Below the pieces are notes generated by a model. It ran no database searches. It was not told the DNA's origin and saw only the letters and a list, made by a program, of their open reading frames with translations. Below are positions 22,571-29,789 of a stretch of 64,000 bases of DNA, piece after piece (the first letter of the stretch is position 1; every line of letters begins with the position of its first letter). Origin of the DNA: Agromyces allii. Its GTDB lineage: Bacteria > Actinomycetota > Actinomycetes > Actinomycetales > Microbacteriaceae. Position numbers and translations under genes: made by a program. The stretch lies in assembly GCF_009749385.1 (NCBI RefSeq), contig NZ_WBIN01000002.1:1-64000 (forward strand), written 5' to 3'.

Positions 22571-22789
22571 TTGGCGGATCGCATGATCGACCGCGCGGAG
22601 ATCCGCCGACGGATCGCGTCTCACGCCCCCGAGGAGCCGCTGAAGGTCAGCGCCCAGCGAGCCGCCTTCGAGGCGCTCAGCGAGGCGCAGGCGGCCGGAG
22701 CGCCGGGGTCCGTGAAGGCGGGCCTCCTCGTCGCGTATGCGGAGGAGTATCGCGTCCTCGCCGAGGAGCTCGCCGAGCTGAGCGACTAG
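22571..22789 (+). CDS. Hypothetical 72-aa helical protein
   Basis: An alanine/glutamate-rich, probably all-helical protein. The TTG at 22571 has AAGGGG 8 nt upstream and is preferred; an ATG at 22583 is the alternative. It overlaps by 4 bp, tail to tail, with the minus-strand gene ending at 22786. Probably co-transcribed with the membrane-protein gene before it. Function unknown. Confidence 0.6.
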   Translation: MADRMIDRAEIRRRIASHAPEEPLKVSAQRAAFEALSEAQAAGAPGSVKAGLLVAYAEEYRVLAEELAELSD

Positions 22790-23133
22790 GCAGAGGCGGG
22801 GCGCTTGTCGGCGCGCCGCATCGTGATCTCGTTGAAGGCCGCGGATGCACTGGAATCCGCGGGGGAGTCGAGTCCGACGATTCCTCGGCGACGTCGGTCC
22901 AGGACTGTTTCGACGGCCCGCTCGACGCGCGCGTCCGACCGGAGCTCAGTTCGCGCGGCCGACTGCGCCGAACGCACGACGGCGAGCGCCGCGGTCAAGG
23001 AGAGGCCCTCACGCTTCGCGAAGGTTTCGAGGCGGTCGCGGGTCGCCTCGTCGAGGCGGTCGACCGAAGGCGGGAGAGCGGCGGCCTCGACGGCGGCGCG
23101 GACGAGGGCAGAGAGACGGCGAGAGCGGGGCAT
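22786..23133 (-). CDS. Hypothetical 115-aa protein, element-encoded
   Basis: Arginine- and alanine-rich, mostly helical. The segment RLDEATRDRLETFAKREGLSL in the first half resembles a ribbon-helix-helix type or short DNA-binding region, but this is not a confident match. The ATG at 23131-23133 has AGGA 8 nt upstream. It is the last gene of a minus-strand run of capsid, 54-aa zinc protein and this gene. A longer upstream frame exists but would read through the zinc-protein gene in another frame and is rejected. Confidence 0.6.
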   Translation of the reverse strand: MPRSRRLSALVRAAVEAAALPPSVDRLDEATRDRLETFAKREGLSLTAALAVVRSAQSAARTELRSDARVERAVETVLDRRRRGIVGLDSPADSSASAAFNEITMRRADKRPASA

Positions 23134-23186
23134 CGTATGTCCTTTCGGGACGGAGAGAGGTCTGGGTCGTCGACGAGCTGGAGCGT

Positions 23187-23351
23187 CTACACGCCCTCGA
23201 AGAACGCGGCGGCCGCCAGCATGCGGGCGGAACGATCGCGAGCTCGGAACGCGGCCCGGCGACAAACTGGGCCGCAGGCCGTCGCGTAGGCGTTCGCGGC
23301 GGTGAAGGGGAATCGGCAGTTCGAGCACGTAAGGACGTGAGTCGCGGCCAT
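23187..23351 (-). CDS. 54-aa zinc-finger protein
   Basis: A small frame with GGAGG 4 nt before its ATG. The product contains LTCSNCRFPF near residue 9 and TACGPVCRRAAF near residue 26: a C-x2-C followed by C-x3-C pattern that should bind one zinc ion, then a basic helix. It resembles short phage zinc-finger proteins that recognise nucleic acid. It lies 80 bp downstream of the capsid gene and 53 bp upstream of the 115-aa gene on the same strand, so it belongs to the late operon. Function unknown. Confidence 0.65.
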   Translation of the reverse strand: MAATHVLTCSNCRFPFTAANAYATACGPVCRRAAFRARDRSARMLAAAAFFEGV

Positions 23352-23431
23352 GAGGCCTCCAAGACAGATCAGGGACGGGGAGGGGGCCCGCTCAGCTCTG
23401 AGAGCGTGAGCGGGCCCGAATGGTGAGCGGC

Positions 23432-24325
23432 TCAGGCCGCGGTGTCGACGCGGACCGCGCCGCCGTGCGGCACGAGCTCGACGACGCCGTTCTCGCGGTC
23501 GACCGCGAGGGGCATCGGCGCGACGGCGACGAGGGCCTCGACGATTGAGCGGTCCGAGCCGGTCGCGACGTCGAACGCCTGAATGTGCGTCAGCGCGAAG
23601 GGCGAGTCTCCCTCGGCGCGGACGCTCGCCGCGTAGGGCGCACCGGCTGGGGGCTCGGGAGCGCGCACGACGAGCGAGAAGGCCTCCTTCACGAAGGCGA
23701 CTACGTTGTCCGCCGGGACCCGGCTCGACTCGTGGATCTCGATCCCGCGGACGGTCGTCCCGTTCGAGTCGAAGCCCGAGCCGACAGGGGCGTCGAGGAT
23801 GTCCGCGTAGACCGAGGAGCCCACGACGGCAACGATCTTCGACTCGGCGTCGACGCCGCGATCACGGAGGGTCTTCCGAAGCTGAGTAAACAGCTTCGCC
23901 GGGGTCGCGGCGGTGTATGCCAGCGTCGTCGCCGGAGTGGCGAGAAGCGCGGCGGCGGCCTCAGTCTCGACCTTTCGGGTCACCGAGCGTGTCTGAGGGT
24001 AGAGGACCTGCTTCGCGAAATCGACGAGGTTCAGCTCCGCATCGGCGACTGAGATCGCGACGTTGCTGTAGGCGAGAGTCGAGAGCTCAACCGAGATGCT
24101 CTGCTCGGAAATCGTGTCGACAGCAAGCGGCGTGGTCGTGTCATCCGCGGCGCGCTCGCGCGAAGGTACAGCGCCGGGAACGCGGACGCGGATCGTCTCG
24201 CCCTTGCCGCCGCCGAAGTCGGCCGCGACATCGCGGCTGAAGAGATTAGAGAGGCCGAGGTCGGCTCCGACAAGCTTCGCGCCGATCGTCGCGATCTCGT
24301 CAGCGGTGAGGATGGTGTTAGGCAT
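23432..24325 (-). CDS. Major capsid protein, P22 coat-like
   Basis: A 297-residue protein with the features of P22 coat-type capsid proteins: the N-terminal LGLSNLFSRDVAADFGGGKGETIRV region, the SVELSTLAYSNVAISVADAEL segment, repeated beta-rich insertions, and the late LTHIQAFDVATGSD motif. AGGAGA lies 4 nt before the ATG. It is the only virion structural gene recognised in the element: no portal, scaffold, protease or tail gene is nearby. It may form small capsids in which element DNA is packaged with helper-phage proteins. The fold call is good; the packaging role is inference. Confidence 0.8.
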   Translation of the reverse strand: MPNTILTADEIATIGAKLVGADLGLSNLFSRDVAADFGGGKGETIRVRVPGAVPSRERAADDTTTPLAVDTISEQSISVELSTLAYSNVAISVADAELNLVDFAKQVLYPQTRSVTRKVETEAAAALLATPATTLAYTAATPAKLFTQLRKTLRDRGVDAESKIVAVVGSSVYADILDAPVGSGFDSNGTTVRGIEIHESSRVPADNVVAFVKEAFSLVVRAPEPPAGAPYAASVRAEGDSPFALTHIQAFDVATGSDRSIVEALVAVAPMPLAVDRENGVVELVPHGGAVRVDTAA

Positions 24326-24777
24326 GGGCTCTCCTGAATGGTGAGGGTTGAGTGGTGGAGTCCCGTCGCATCTATGCGGACCTCGGCCGATCCCGGAGCC
24401 TGCCGGTCGGCGTCAGTCGATGGGAAGCGCTCCGGTAGCCGAACCGCGGCCCGTTGCCTGAACGGGTGCGAGAAGGCGTGACGAAGCGCCGCGCCGAGGA
24501 GATCCTCGGCGGACCGTCGGCAGCGTCGCGATAGGCGCGAGCAGGACGGGAGCAAAGTGAGGCGGGCCCCATCGCTCGCGACAGGAGCACGAGCGACGGG
24601 GCCGCCGGGCGGCGTCCCGTCGACCACAGAAGGGACGCCGCGGGGTGCGAGCTGGGGCCGTTGAAAGGGGACGGTCGCAGCTCGCGGAGGCGCGGCATGA
24701 TGGCCGCGGGGCGGAAGAAACGTGCGCCTCTTGGGCACATATGCATAGAGGCCTGCCGGGGTCAGACATTGGTCACA

Positions 24778-24889
24778 GGGCCTCTGAAGTAGGAGAGGGC
24801 CAGCACTGTTTACATATGGGGCCTCTGTAGAAGAAGAGGGCCGACGGCGGGAGACATCCGTCACAGGGCCTTTGTAGAAGAAGAGGGCC
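24778..24889. repeat. Three 24-bp direct repeats, each a bulged hairpin
   Basis: Copies at 24778-24801, 24819-24842 and 24866-24889 follow GGGCCTnTGnAGnAGnAGAGGGCC, at steps of 41 and 47 bp. Each copy can pair GGCC-TCT with AGA-GGCC, leaving one bulged G. Copies 1 and 3 are also preceded by ACATnnGTCACA. The spacers are too few and too unequal for a CRISPR array. Candidate roles: protein-binding sites, a packaging (pac/cos) signal, or structured RNA in the late transcript. Confidence 0.7.
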
Positions 24890-24908
24890 AGCGGCACGGT
24901 ACGACGAA

Positions 24909-24937
24909 GCCCCTCGCCGAGAACACTCGGGAGGGGC
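24909..24937 (-). terminator. Terminator of the serine recombinase gene
   Basis: Arms GCCCCTCGCCGAG and CTCGGGAGGGGC pair with one bulged base around the loop AACA, about 23 nt past the recombinase stop on the minus strand. Confidence 0.7.
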
Positions 24938-24959
24938 CAGGAGACGGGCGCGAGAGCGG

Positions 24960-26417
24960 TCAGCCGACGTCGGCGAGTTCCTCGTCGAGCCCCAACGTCG
25001 CGGCGTCGACGTAATCGGGGTTGAGGCGGGTCGCCGCAAGGTGCCAGACCTCGACGCGACGAGCGTCCCGGCCGGGGTGAACCGTGACGTCGAGAAGGGC
25101 GCGGACTACCTCGCGCTGACGGTCGAGCTCCAGCGCCGCGAAGCGGGACGCGACCGCGTCGACCATGTCGGCGTAGGCGGACATCGAGAACGACGACGGG
25201 ACGCCCGCGAGGGCCTCCCGCGCTGCTTCGGCGAGGACGGCGGACGCCGAACGGTCCGAGCGGGCGGCCTCGATATCCGCTTCGATCGCCTCGCGCTGGG
25301 AGCGGAGTTCGACGAGACGCTCGCGGGCCGCAGCTGCCGGGAGGAGGCCCTCGTCGCGATCCTCGACGGTTGCCTTCGCCGCGGCCTCGTTCCGGGTCAG
25401 GGCTTCGACGAGCGGAGCGATCCGGCGGCTTGGCGCCGACTCGCCGCCGACGGCGTCGCCGAGCTCAAGGAAGGCCCGAGCGACCTCACGCCGGAGCCGG
25501 GTGTCGAGGCGGTCCTTCGTGATCGTCGGGTGGGAAGAATCGAGCTTGCATCGGTACGCGCCCGCGAGGTTCATCAGGAAGGCGGCGCAGTCCGGCGCGC
25601 CGCACGCCGCGATGCCCGAGCCAAGGTGCCTCGGGGTCGGGCCCGGCGTCGTGCGGCGGCTCTCGTCTGCGAGCACGGCCCGCGCCTCGGCGGCGAGTTC
25701 AGGGTCGACGATCGCGGCGACGACATCCGAGGGGGTGGCTTCGCCCTTCCGCACGACGTAGCCGCCATACGTTGGGTTCTGGACGATGTAGCGGACGCGG
25801 CCGGTCGACCATGAGCGGCCGGGCGCCGGGTCGACGCCCTCGTTCCTTAGCGCGAGAGCGATCGACCGGATCGAACCGCCGTCAGCGATATGCGCGAACA
25901 TGCGACGCACTACGGCCGCTTCGGACTCGCGAGCGGTAATTCCGTCGGACTCGTAGCCGTACCGGCGGCGTCCGGGCGTGGGGCGGCCCGTGCTCGCTCG
26001 ATACTCATTCGCTCGCTTCTGGCGCTCGCCCTTGCGCCGGACCTCGAATCGGGCGATCGCCGCGAGCATCGTCGCTCGGAATTCTCCGTCTGCGGTCGTG
26101 AGGTCGATCTCGCCGTCGACGGTGAGCACTCGGACGCCGAGGTCGATCAGTGTCCCGATATCTTGGATCGAGCGGACGAGGCGATCGACGTCGATCCCGA
26201 CGACGACGTTGACGCGGCGGGTCGAGATCTCGTCGAGGAGATCGGCCCATCGAGTCGAGGCTCGGGACTTGGAGGCGCTGACGTCGTTGTCTTTGAACGT
26301 GTCGACGAGGGTCCAGCCGCGGGCCTCTACGAGGCGCTCGCACCTAGCTACGGCCCGGTCGATACCCTCGGCGTGATTGACGGACTGACGTACGTAGATC
26401 GCGGCACGAAGGGTCAT
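24960..26417 (-). CDS. Large serine recombinase (site-specific integrase)
   Basis: Catalyses integration, and with a directionality factor excision, of the element at dprA. The 485-residue protein has an N-terminal resolvase domain (residues 5-140) with the nucleophile S12 in YVRQS, a recombinase domain (about 150-250), and a zinc ribbon with C272, C277 and C290. A coiled-coil stretch (about 335-400) and a DNA-binding tail complete it. The length is at the short end for the class. The ATG is probably leaderless, with TAGGCT 6 nt upstream. The gene starts only 20 bp from attR, so its promoter spans the junction. No excisionase/directionality gene was identified. Confidence 0.93.
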   Translation of the reverse strand: MTLRAAIYVRQSVNHAEGIDRAVARCERLVEARGWTLVDTFKDNDVSASKSRASTRWADLLDEISTRRVNVVVGIDVDRLVRSIQDIGTLIDLGVRVLTVDGEIDLTTADGEFRATMLAAIARFEVRRKGERQKRANEYRASTGRPTPGRRRYGYESDGITARESEAAVVRRMFAHIADGGSIRSIALALRNEGVDPAPGRSWSTGRVRYIVQNPTYGGYVVRKGEATPSDVVAAIVDPELAAEARAVLADESRRTTPGPTPRHLGSGIAACGAPDCAAFLMNLAGAYRCKLDSSHPTITKDRLDTRLRREVARAFLELGDAVGGESAPSRRIAPLVEALTRNEAAAKATVEDRDEGLLPAAAARERLVELRSQREAIEADIEAARSDRSASAVLAEAAREALAGVPSSFSMSAYADMVDAVASRFAALELDRQREVVRALLDVTVHPGRDARRVEVWHLAATRLNPDYVDAATLGLDEELADVG

Positions 26418-26423
26418 GTACTT

Positions 26424-26453
26424 AGCCTAGGTTCTGACAGCGGAATCGGTTGA
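26424..26453 (-). promoter_or_regulatory. Recombinase promoter spanning attR
   Basis: The -10 TAGGCT is at 26424-26429. In the integrated state the hexamer 17 bp upstream is CAACCG, which lies mostly in host dprA DNA. In the excised circle, the left end of the element would supply TTGCGG at the same spacing. The promoter should therefore be stronger in the circular form. Confidence 0.6.
26438..26447. other. attR core repeat CAGCGGAATC
   Basis: Right copy of the 10-base repeat at 17362-17371. After it, host dprA resumes in frame as GGTTGATCGCC. The reconstructed attB reads Phe-Leu-Gln-Arg-Asn-Arg-Leu-Ile-Ala, a highly conserved DprA stretch. Confidence 0.85.
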
Positions 26454-26920
26454 TCGCCGCCGCGAGCGACGCCACCGTCGTCCTCGAGGCCGGGGCTCGG
26501 TCGGGCTCGCTCAACACCGCGAGCCATGCCGCGACCCTCGGACGCCCGCTCGGGGCGTTGCCCGGTCCGGTCACGAGTCCCGCATCGGCCGGCTGCCACC
26601 GCCTGCTTCGGGAGTTCGACGCCGTGTGCGTCGTGAACGCCGATCAGGTGGTCGAGCTGATCGGCCGGGTCGAAACCGGGGGCGGTTCCGAGACCGCGGC
26701 AGGCGGCGGCCGAGCGGCTTCCGCCCCGCAGGCCACGCCCGAGGAGGTTCGGGTGCTCGACGCGCTCAGCACACGCGCGCCGCGCGACGTCGCAGACCTC
26801 GCGCGTCGCGCCGGCCTCGGCGCCGGTGAGGTCATGGCGGTGCTCGGGGTGCTCCAACTCGACGACGTCGTGGCGTACCGCGTCGACGGATGGGTCCGCC
26901 GTCGTCGACGGGCGACGTGA
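26448..26920 (+). pseudogene. dprA: dprA, 3' part, separated by the element
   Basis: Continues the dprA frame from attR: LIAAASDATVVLEAGARSGSLNTA (end of the Rossmann-like core), GALPGPVTSPASAGCHRLL, a variable Gly/Ala linker, and a C-terminal winged helix (APRDVADLARRAGLGAGEVMAVLGVLQLDDVV). There is no start codon or ribosome site of its own at the junction, so it is probably not translated alone. No frameshift or stop has accumulated, which argues for recent insertion or regular excision. Confidence 0.92.
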
Positions 26921-26972
26921 GGCTCCGCCGTCGTGACAGGGGCAGGCCGTAGGCTTTCGCACGGAGGTGCCC

Positions 26973-27878
26973 ATGGGAGTACAGCTCGGCAGATATCCGG
27001 CAGCGAGGCAGGTCATCGCGCATGTCAGCGACACGCACCTGCTCGACGGCGGTGCACCGCTCGGCGGCAAGGCCGACACCGTCGAGGCGCTCGCGCAGAC
27101 GGCCTCCCAGCTGTCGCGGCTCGGCACCGCCCTCGACGCGATCGTCGTCACCGGAGACGTCGCCGACCTCGGCGAACCCGATGCGTACACACGGGTCCGC
27201 GCCGTCCTCGAACCGCTCGCCGACGCCGCCGACGCCGTGCTCGTGTGGGTCATGGGCAACCACGATGAGCGAGATGCGTTCCGCGTGGGCCTGCTCGACG
27301 AGGCACCGGCGGGCGATGCGCCGGTGAACCACGTGGTCGACGTCGGAGGCGTGCGGGTCGTCTCGCTCGACTCCACCGTTCCCGGGTATCACCATGGCTC
27401 GCTCGACGACGCGACCCTCGAATGGCTCGCAGCGGTGCTCGCGACGCCGGCCGACCACGGCACGGTGCTCGCGCTGCATCACGCGCCGATCCCTACGCCG
27501 ATCGCGCTCATGGACGTGCTCGAACTCCGAGGTCAAGACGAACTCGCCGGCGTGATCCGCGGCAGCGACGTGCGCCTGATCCTCGGAGGGCACCTGCACT
27601 ACGCCACGAACGGGACCTTCGCCGGCATCCCGGTCTCCGTGGCCGGGGCGACCGCCTACACGATGGACGTCTCGGCACCCGATCGCGAACTCGTCGGCGT
27701 CGACGGCGGGCGCTCGTTCAACCTCGTGCACCTCTTCGACACCGACGTCGTGACCTCGACCGTTCCGGTGGGCCCGTATCCGGCGATCGCCGGATTCGAT
27801 GCGCCCTTCCTCGACGAGATCGAGTCGCTCGGCCCGGCCGAACGGCTCGAGCGCTTCTCACGGAAACGCCCATTCTGA
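26973..27878 (+). CDS. Metallophosphoesterase (CpdA-like 3',5'-cyclic-nucleotide phosphodiesterase family)
   Basis: A 301-residue calcineurin-like phosphoesterase with the metal-binding motifs in order: HVSDTHL, VVTGDVADLGEP, GNHDERD, then ALHHAP and GGHLHY. This arrangement resembles CpdA-type enzymes that hydrolyse cyclic nucleotides, but the substrate cannot be read from sequence. The ATG at 26973 has GGAGG 5 nt upstream; a GTG at 26967 is the alternative. It lies 52 bp downstream of the dprA remnant and just before xerC. Confidence 0.85.
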   Translation: MGVQLGRYPAARQVIAHVSDTHLLDGGAPLGGKADTVEALAQTASQLSRLGTALDAIVVTGDVADLGEPDAYTRVRAVLEPLADAADAVLVWVMGNHDERDAFRVGLLDEAPAGDAPVNHVVDVGGVRVVSLDSTVPGYHHGSLDDATLEWLAAVLATPADHGTVLALHHAPIPTPIALMDVLELRGQDELAGVIRGSDVRLILGGHLHYATNGTFAGIPVSVAGATAYTMDVSAPDRELVGVDGGRSFNLVHLFDTDVVTSTVPVGPYPAIAGFDAPFLDEIESLGPAERLERFSRKRPF

Positions 27879-27939
27879 TTCGCGCCATGGGCGCGCCTCG
27901 GGGCGCGTTCGTCGTGGATGAGAGCACGCTGGAGGCGTG

Positions 27940-28923
27940 ATGAGTCTCGACCTCGTCCTCGCGGACTACCTTGCGCACGTCAAGACGGAGCGCGGGTACT
28001 CGGAGCACACGATCACCGCCTACGCGGCGGATCTCGCGGATCTCGTCTCCTTCGCCGAGTCGCGGGGGGTCGGCGGCCCCGACGGCATCGACCTCGCGCT
28101 CCTGCGGGATTGGCTGTGGGCGGCCACCGAGCGCGACCTCGCGCGAGCCAGCATCGCCCGGCGCGCGGCATCCGCTCGGGGCTTCACCGCGTGGTTGGCC
28201 CGCCGAGGACTCGTCGAGATCGACCAGGGTGCCAGGCTCAAGGCGCCGCGTGCGCTGCGAACGCTGCCGAGGGTCGTGCCCCAGACCGCGCTCGAGGCCG
28301 CCATCGCGCGTCTCGAGGCGCGCGCCGGTGAGGGCGATCCGATCGCCGAACGGGATGTCGCGATCATCGAACTGCTCTACGCATCGGCCCTGCGCGTCTC
28401 CGAGCTCGTCGGCCTCGACCTGACCGACGTCGACCGGGAGCGTCGAGTGGTGCGGGTCATGGGCAAGGGCTCGAAGGAGCGCGTCGTGCCCTACGGGGCG
28501 CCGGCCGCGCGGGCGATCGATCGGTATGTCGAGCACGCGCGACCTGCGATCGCCGCCGCGGCGACCGAGCGACTCGATCGGGGCGGGGCGACCGAGCGGA
28601 ACGACCAGATCGCGGGGGTCGGGAATCGCCGCGGGCCGGCGCGGCCCGAGGCCGTGTTCCTCGGTGCCCGCGGTGCGCGCATGGGCGTGCGCAGCGTGCA
28701 CCGTCTCGTCGCGGGAATGCTCGCCGAGATCCCGGGCACCGGTCCGAGCGGGCCGCACGCCCTGCGCCACACCGCTGCCACGCATCTGCTCGACGGCGGC
28801 GCCGACCTGCGCGCGGTGCAGGAGTTCCTCGGGCATGCCAGTCTCGGCACCACGCAGATCTACACGCACGTCTCGGCCGAACGGCTGAAGCAGAGCTACC
28901 GCACGGCGCACCCTCGGGCCTGA
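27940..28923 (+). CDS. xerC: Tyrosine recombinase XerC
   Basis: Resolves chromosome dimers at dif together with XerD near the division septum. The 327-residue protein has the N-terminal SAM-like domain ([22 protein letters not shown]) and the C-terminal catalytic domain. Catalytic residues are seen in [12 protein letters not shown] (Arg), [10 protein letters not shown] (Lys), [15 protein letters not shown] (His-x2-Arg) and [16 protein letters not shown] (His and nucleophilic Tyr). GGAGG lies 4 nt before the ATG. The usual actinobacterial order dprA-xerC is preserved around the insertion. Confidence 0.92.
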   Translation: MSLDLVLADYLAHVKTERGYSEHTITAYAADLADLVSFAESRGVGGPDGIDLALLRDWLWAATERDLARASIARRAASARGFTAWLARRGLVEIDQGARLKAPRALRTLPRVVPQTALEAAIARLEARAGEGDPIAERDVAIIELLYASALRVSELVGLDLTDVDRERRVVRVMGKGSKERVVPYGAPAARAIDRYVEHARPAIAAAATERLDRGGATERNDQIAGVGNRRGPARPEAVFLGARGARMGVRSVHRLVAGMLAEIPGTGPSGPHALRHTAATHLLDGGADLRAVQEFLGHASLGTTQIYTHVSAERLKQSYRTAHPRA

Positions 28924-28948
28924 ACCGACCTCGCACTGCGCGTCGGCT

Positions 28949-29518
28949 TCATCGGGGGAGCAGCACCGCCCACGGCACCCCGCCGAGGTAGCGCATCGGC
29001 GAGACGTACTCGCCGTCCAGGCGCACGCCGAGATGCACGCATCGATCCTCGCAGTGACCGCCGGAACCGACCGACCCAAGCCGATCGCCCGCCCTGACGT
29101 TCTCGCCTTCTGCAGCGATCGCCTCGACGGGCTCGAGTGAGCTCACGAGCCCGTCGCCGTGGTCGATCGAGACGACCGGCCGGCCGGCGACCATGCCGAC
29201 GAACGACACCACGCCGTCGGCGGGCGCGGCGACGGGCTCGCCGGGCGAGGCCCGCAGGTCGACGCCCCGATGACCGGCGGCGTACGGGGTCGCGGGTGCG
29301 CGGAACGGAGCCAGCACGCGGATCGGCGGCGACGTCGGCCAGGTCCAGTCGGCCAGCACGAGCAACCGGTCGGCGGCCGCGGCCCCTCCGCCCTGCACGG
29401 CGATCGCGGCCGCCAGCGTCAGCGCCACTGCGACGCGCACCGCGGCATCGAGCGCTCGGCGCGATCGACCGGAGGCGGAGCTGGGTCTCGTGCGCACCGC
29501 ACGTCGGGGGATGGTCAT
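28949..29518 (-). CDS. Secreted M23-family peptidase (LytM-like)
   Basis: A 189-residue exported protein. A basic N terminus and a hydrophobic stretch (residues about 24-50, ending in an alanine-rich cleavage region) form a signal peptide. The LytM domain follows, with AGHRGVDLRASPGEPVAAPADG (metal-binding His and Asp) and HLGVRL near the end. It may cleave peptidoglycan cross-links or, as a non-catalytic form, regulate wall hydrolases. The location between xerC and rpsB is common in actinobacteria. The start is uncertain: the ATG at 29516-29518 has only a weak ribosome site, and a GTG lies 6 nt upstream. Confidence 0.82.
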   Translation of the reverse strand: MTIPRRAVRTRPSSASGRSRRALDAAVRVAVALTLAAAIAVQGGGAAAADRLLVLADWTWPTSPPIRVLAPFRAPATPYAAGHRGVDLRASPGEPVAAPADGVVSFVGMVAGRPVVSIDHGDGLVSSLEPVEAIAAEGENVRAGDRLGSVGSGGHCEDRCVHLGVRLDGEYVSPMRYLGGVPWAVLLPR

Positions 29519-29594
29519 CCCCACATGCTCTGCGACATCGTGCTCGCGATCGGCGCGACGATCGGCATCCGGGTGCCCGACGACCGGCACCGGG

Positions 29595-29623
29595 TTGGGG
29601 AGGATCGGTGCCGGTGCTAGACT
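29595..29623 (+). promoter_or_regulatory. rpsB promoter TTGGGG-N17-TAGACT
   Basis: -35 at 29595-29600, 17-bp spacer, -10 at 29618-29623; expected start near 29630. The resulting leader of about 160 nt contains a short hairpin (CACCCC/GGGGTG near 29632-29650) and may take part in S2 autoregulation, which is common for rpsB operons. Confidence 0.6.
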
Positions 29624-29789
29624 TTCGAGAGCACCCCGCGCGTCGGGGTGACTACGCGTGCCATTTCGGCAGACGACTCCACTCGGTCCGACTTCAGCTC
29701 TCACGAGCGCGAAGGCGGCGGAGCCGTGCCGGGCACCAGGGCTCCGACCGCCGGTCGGTGCGTCAACTGAGAACAAAGGAGTACGGCTC

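Larger units (their letters stand above)
24326..24959. other. 634-bp region without a supported gene, between recombinase and capsid genes
   Basis: All six frames were read. The minus-strand frames across 24372-24769 are Pro/Arg/Ser-rich with no credible start or family, and I do not call them. The stretch contains the recombinase terminator (24909-24937) and three 24-bp repeats (24778-24889). The promoter of the capsid operon must also lie here. A packaging or regulatory role is possible. Confidence 0.6.
17372..26447. mobile_element. Integrated phage-satellite-like element in dprA (9076 bp)
   Basis: Bounded by CAGCGGAATC direct repeats and containing a large serine recombinase 20 bp from its right end, a P22-type capsid gene, a P27-type small terminase gene, a methyltransferase/endonuclease pair, and at least seven small genes of unknown function. 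Removing one repeat plus the interior restores the dprA frame exactly. By eye, the MTase and endonuclease genes have relaxed, less GC-rich third codon positions than the host genes. The host-wide 9-mer GGATGCCGC is absent between about 17.6 and 26.5 kb. No portal, large terminase, protease, tail, lysin or replication gene is recognised. It therefore resembles a capsid-encoding satellite more than a decayed full prophage. Confidence 0.88.

Noticed and set aside
23009-23362. Minus-strand open frame overlapping the 54-aa zinc protein
   Set aside because: It is in a different frame, Pro/Ser/Arg-rich and lacks a ribosome site, while the zinc-protein frame has GGAGG and a sensible metal-binding pattern.
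24372-24769. Minus-strand open frames between recombinase and capsid genes
   Set aside because: Three competing frames with similar length, Pro/Arg/Ser bias, no ribosome site and no recognisable domain. A scaffold or protease gene was looked for here and not found.
24778-24889. CRISPR array
   Set aside because: Only three repeats, unequal short spacers that partly resemble each other, and no cas genes.
17372-26447. Complete prophage
   Set aside because: No portal, large terminase, tail, lysis or replication genes were found; only capsid and small terminase genes are recognisable, so a satellite-like element fits better, although a deleted prophage is not excluded.
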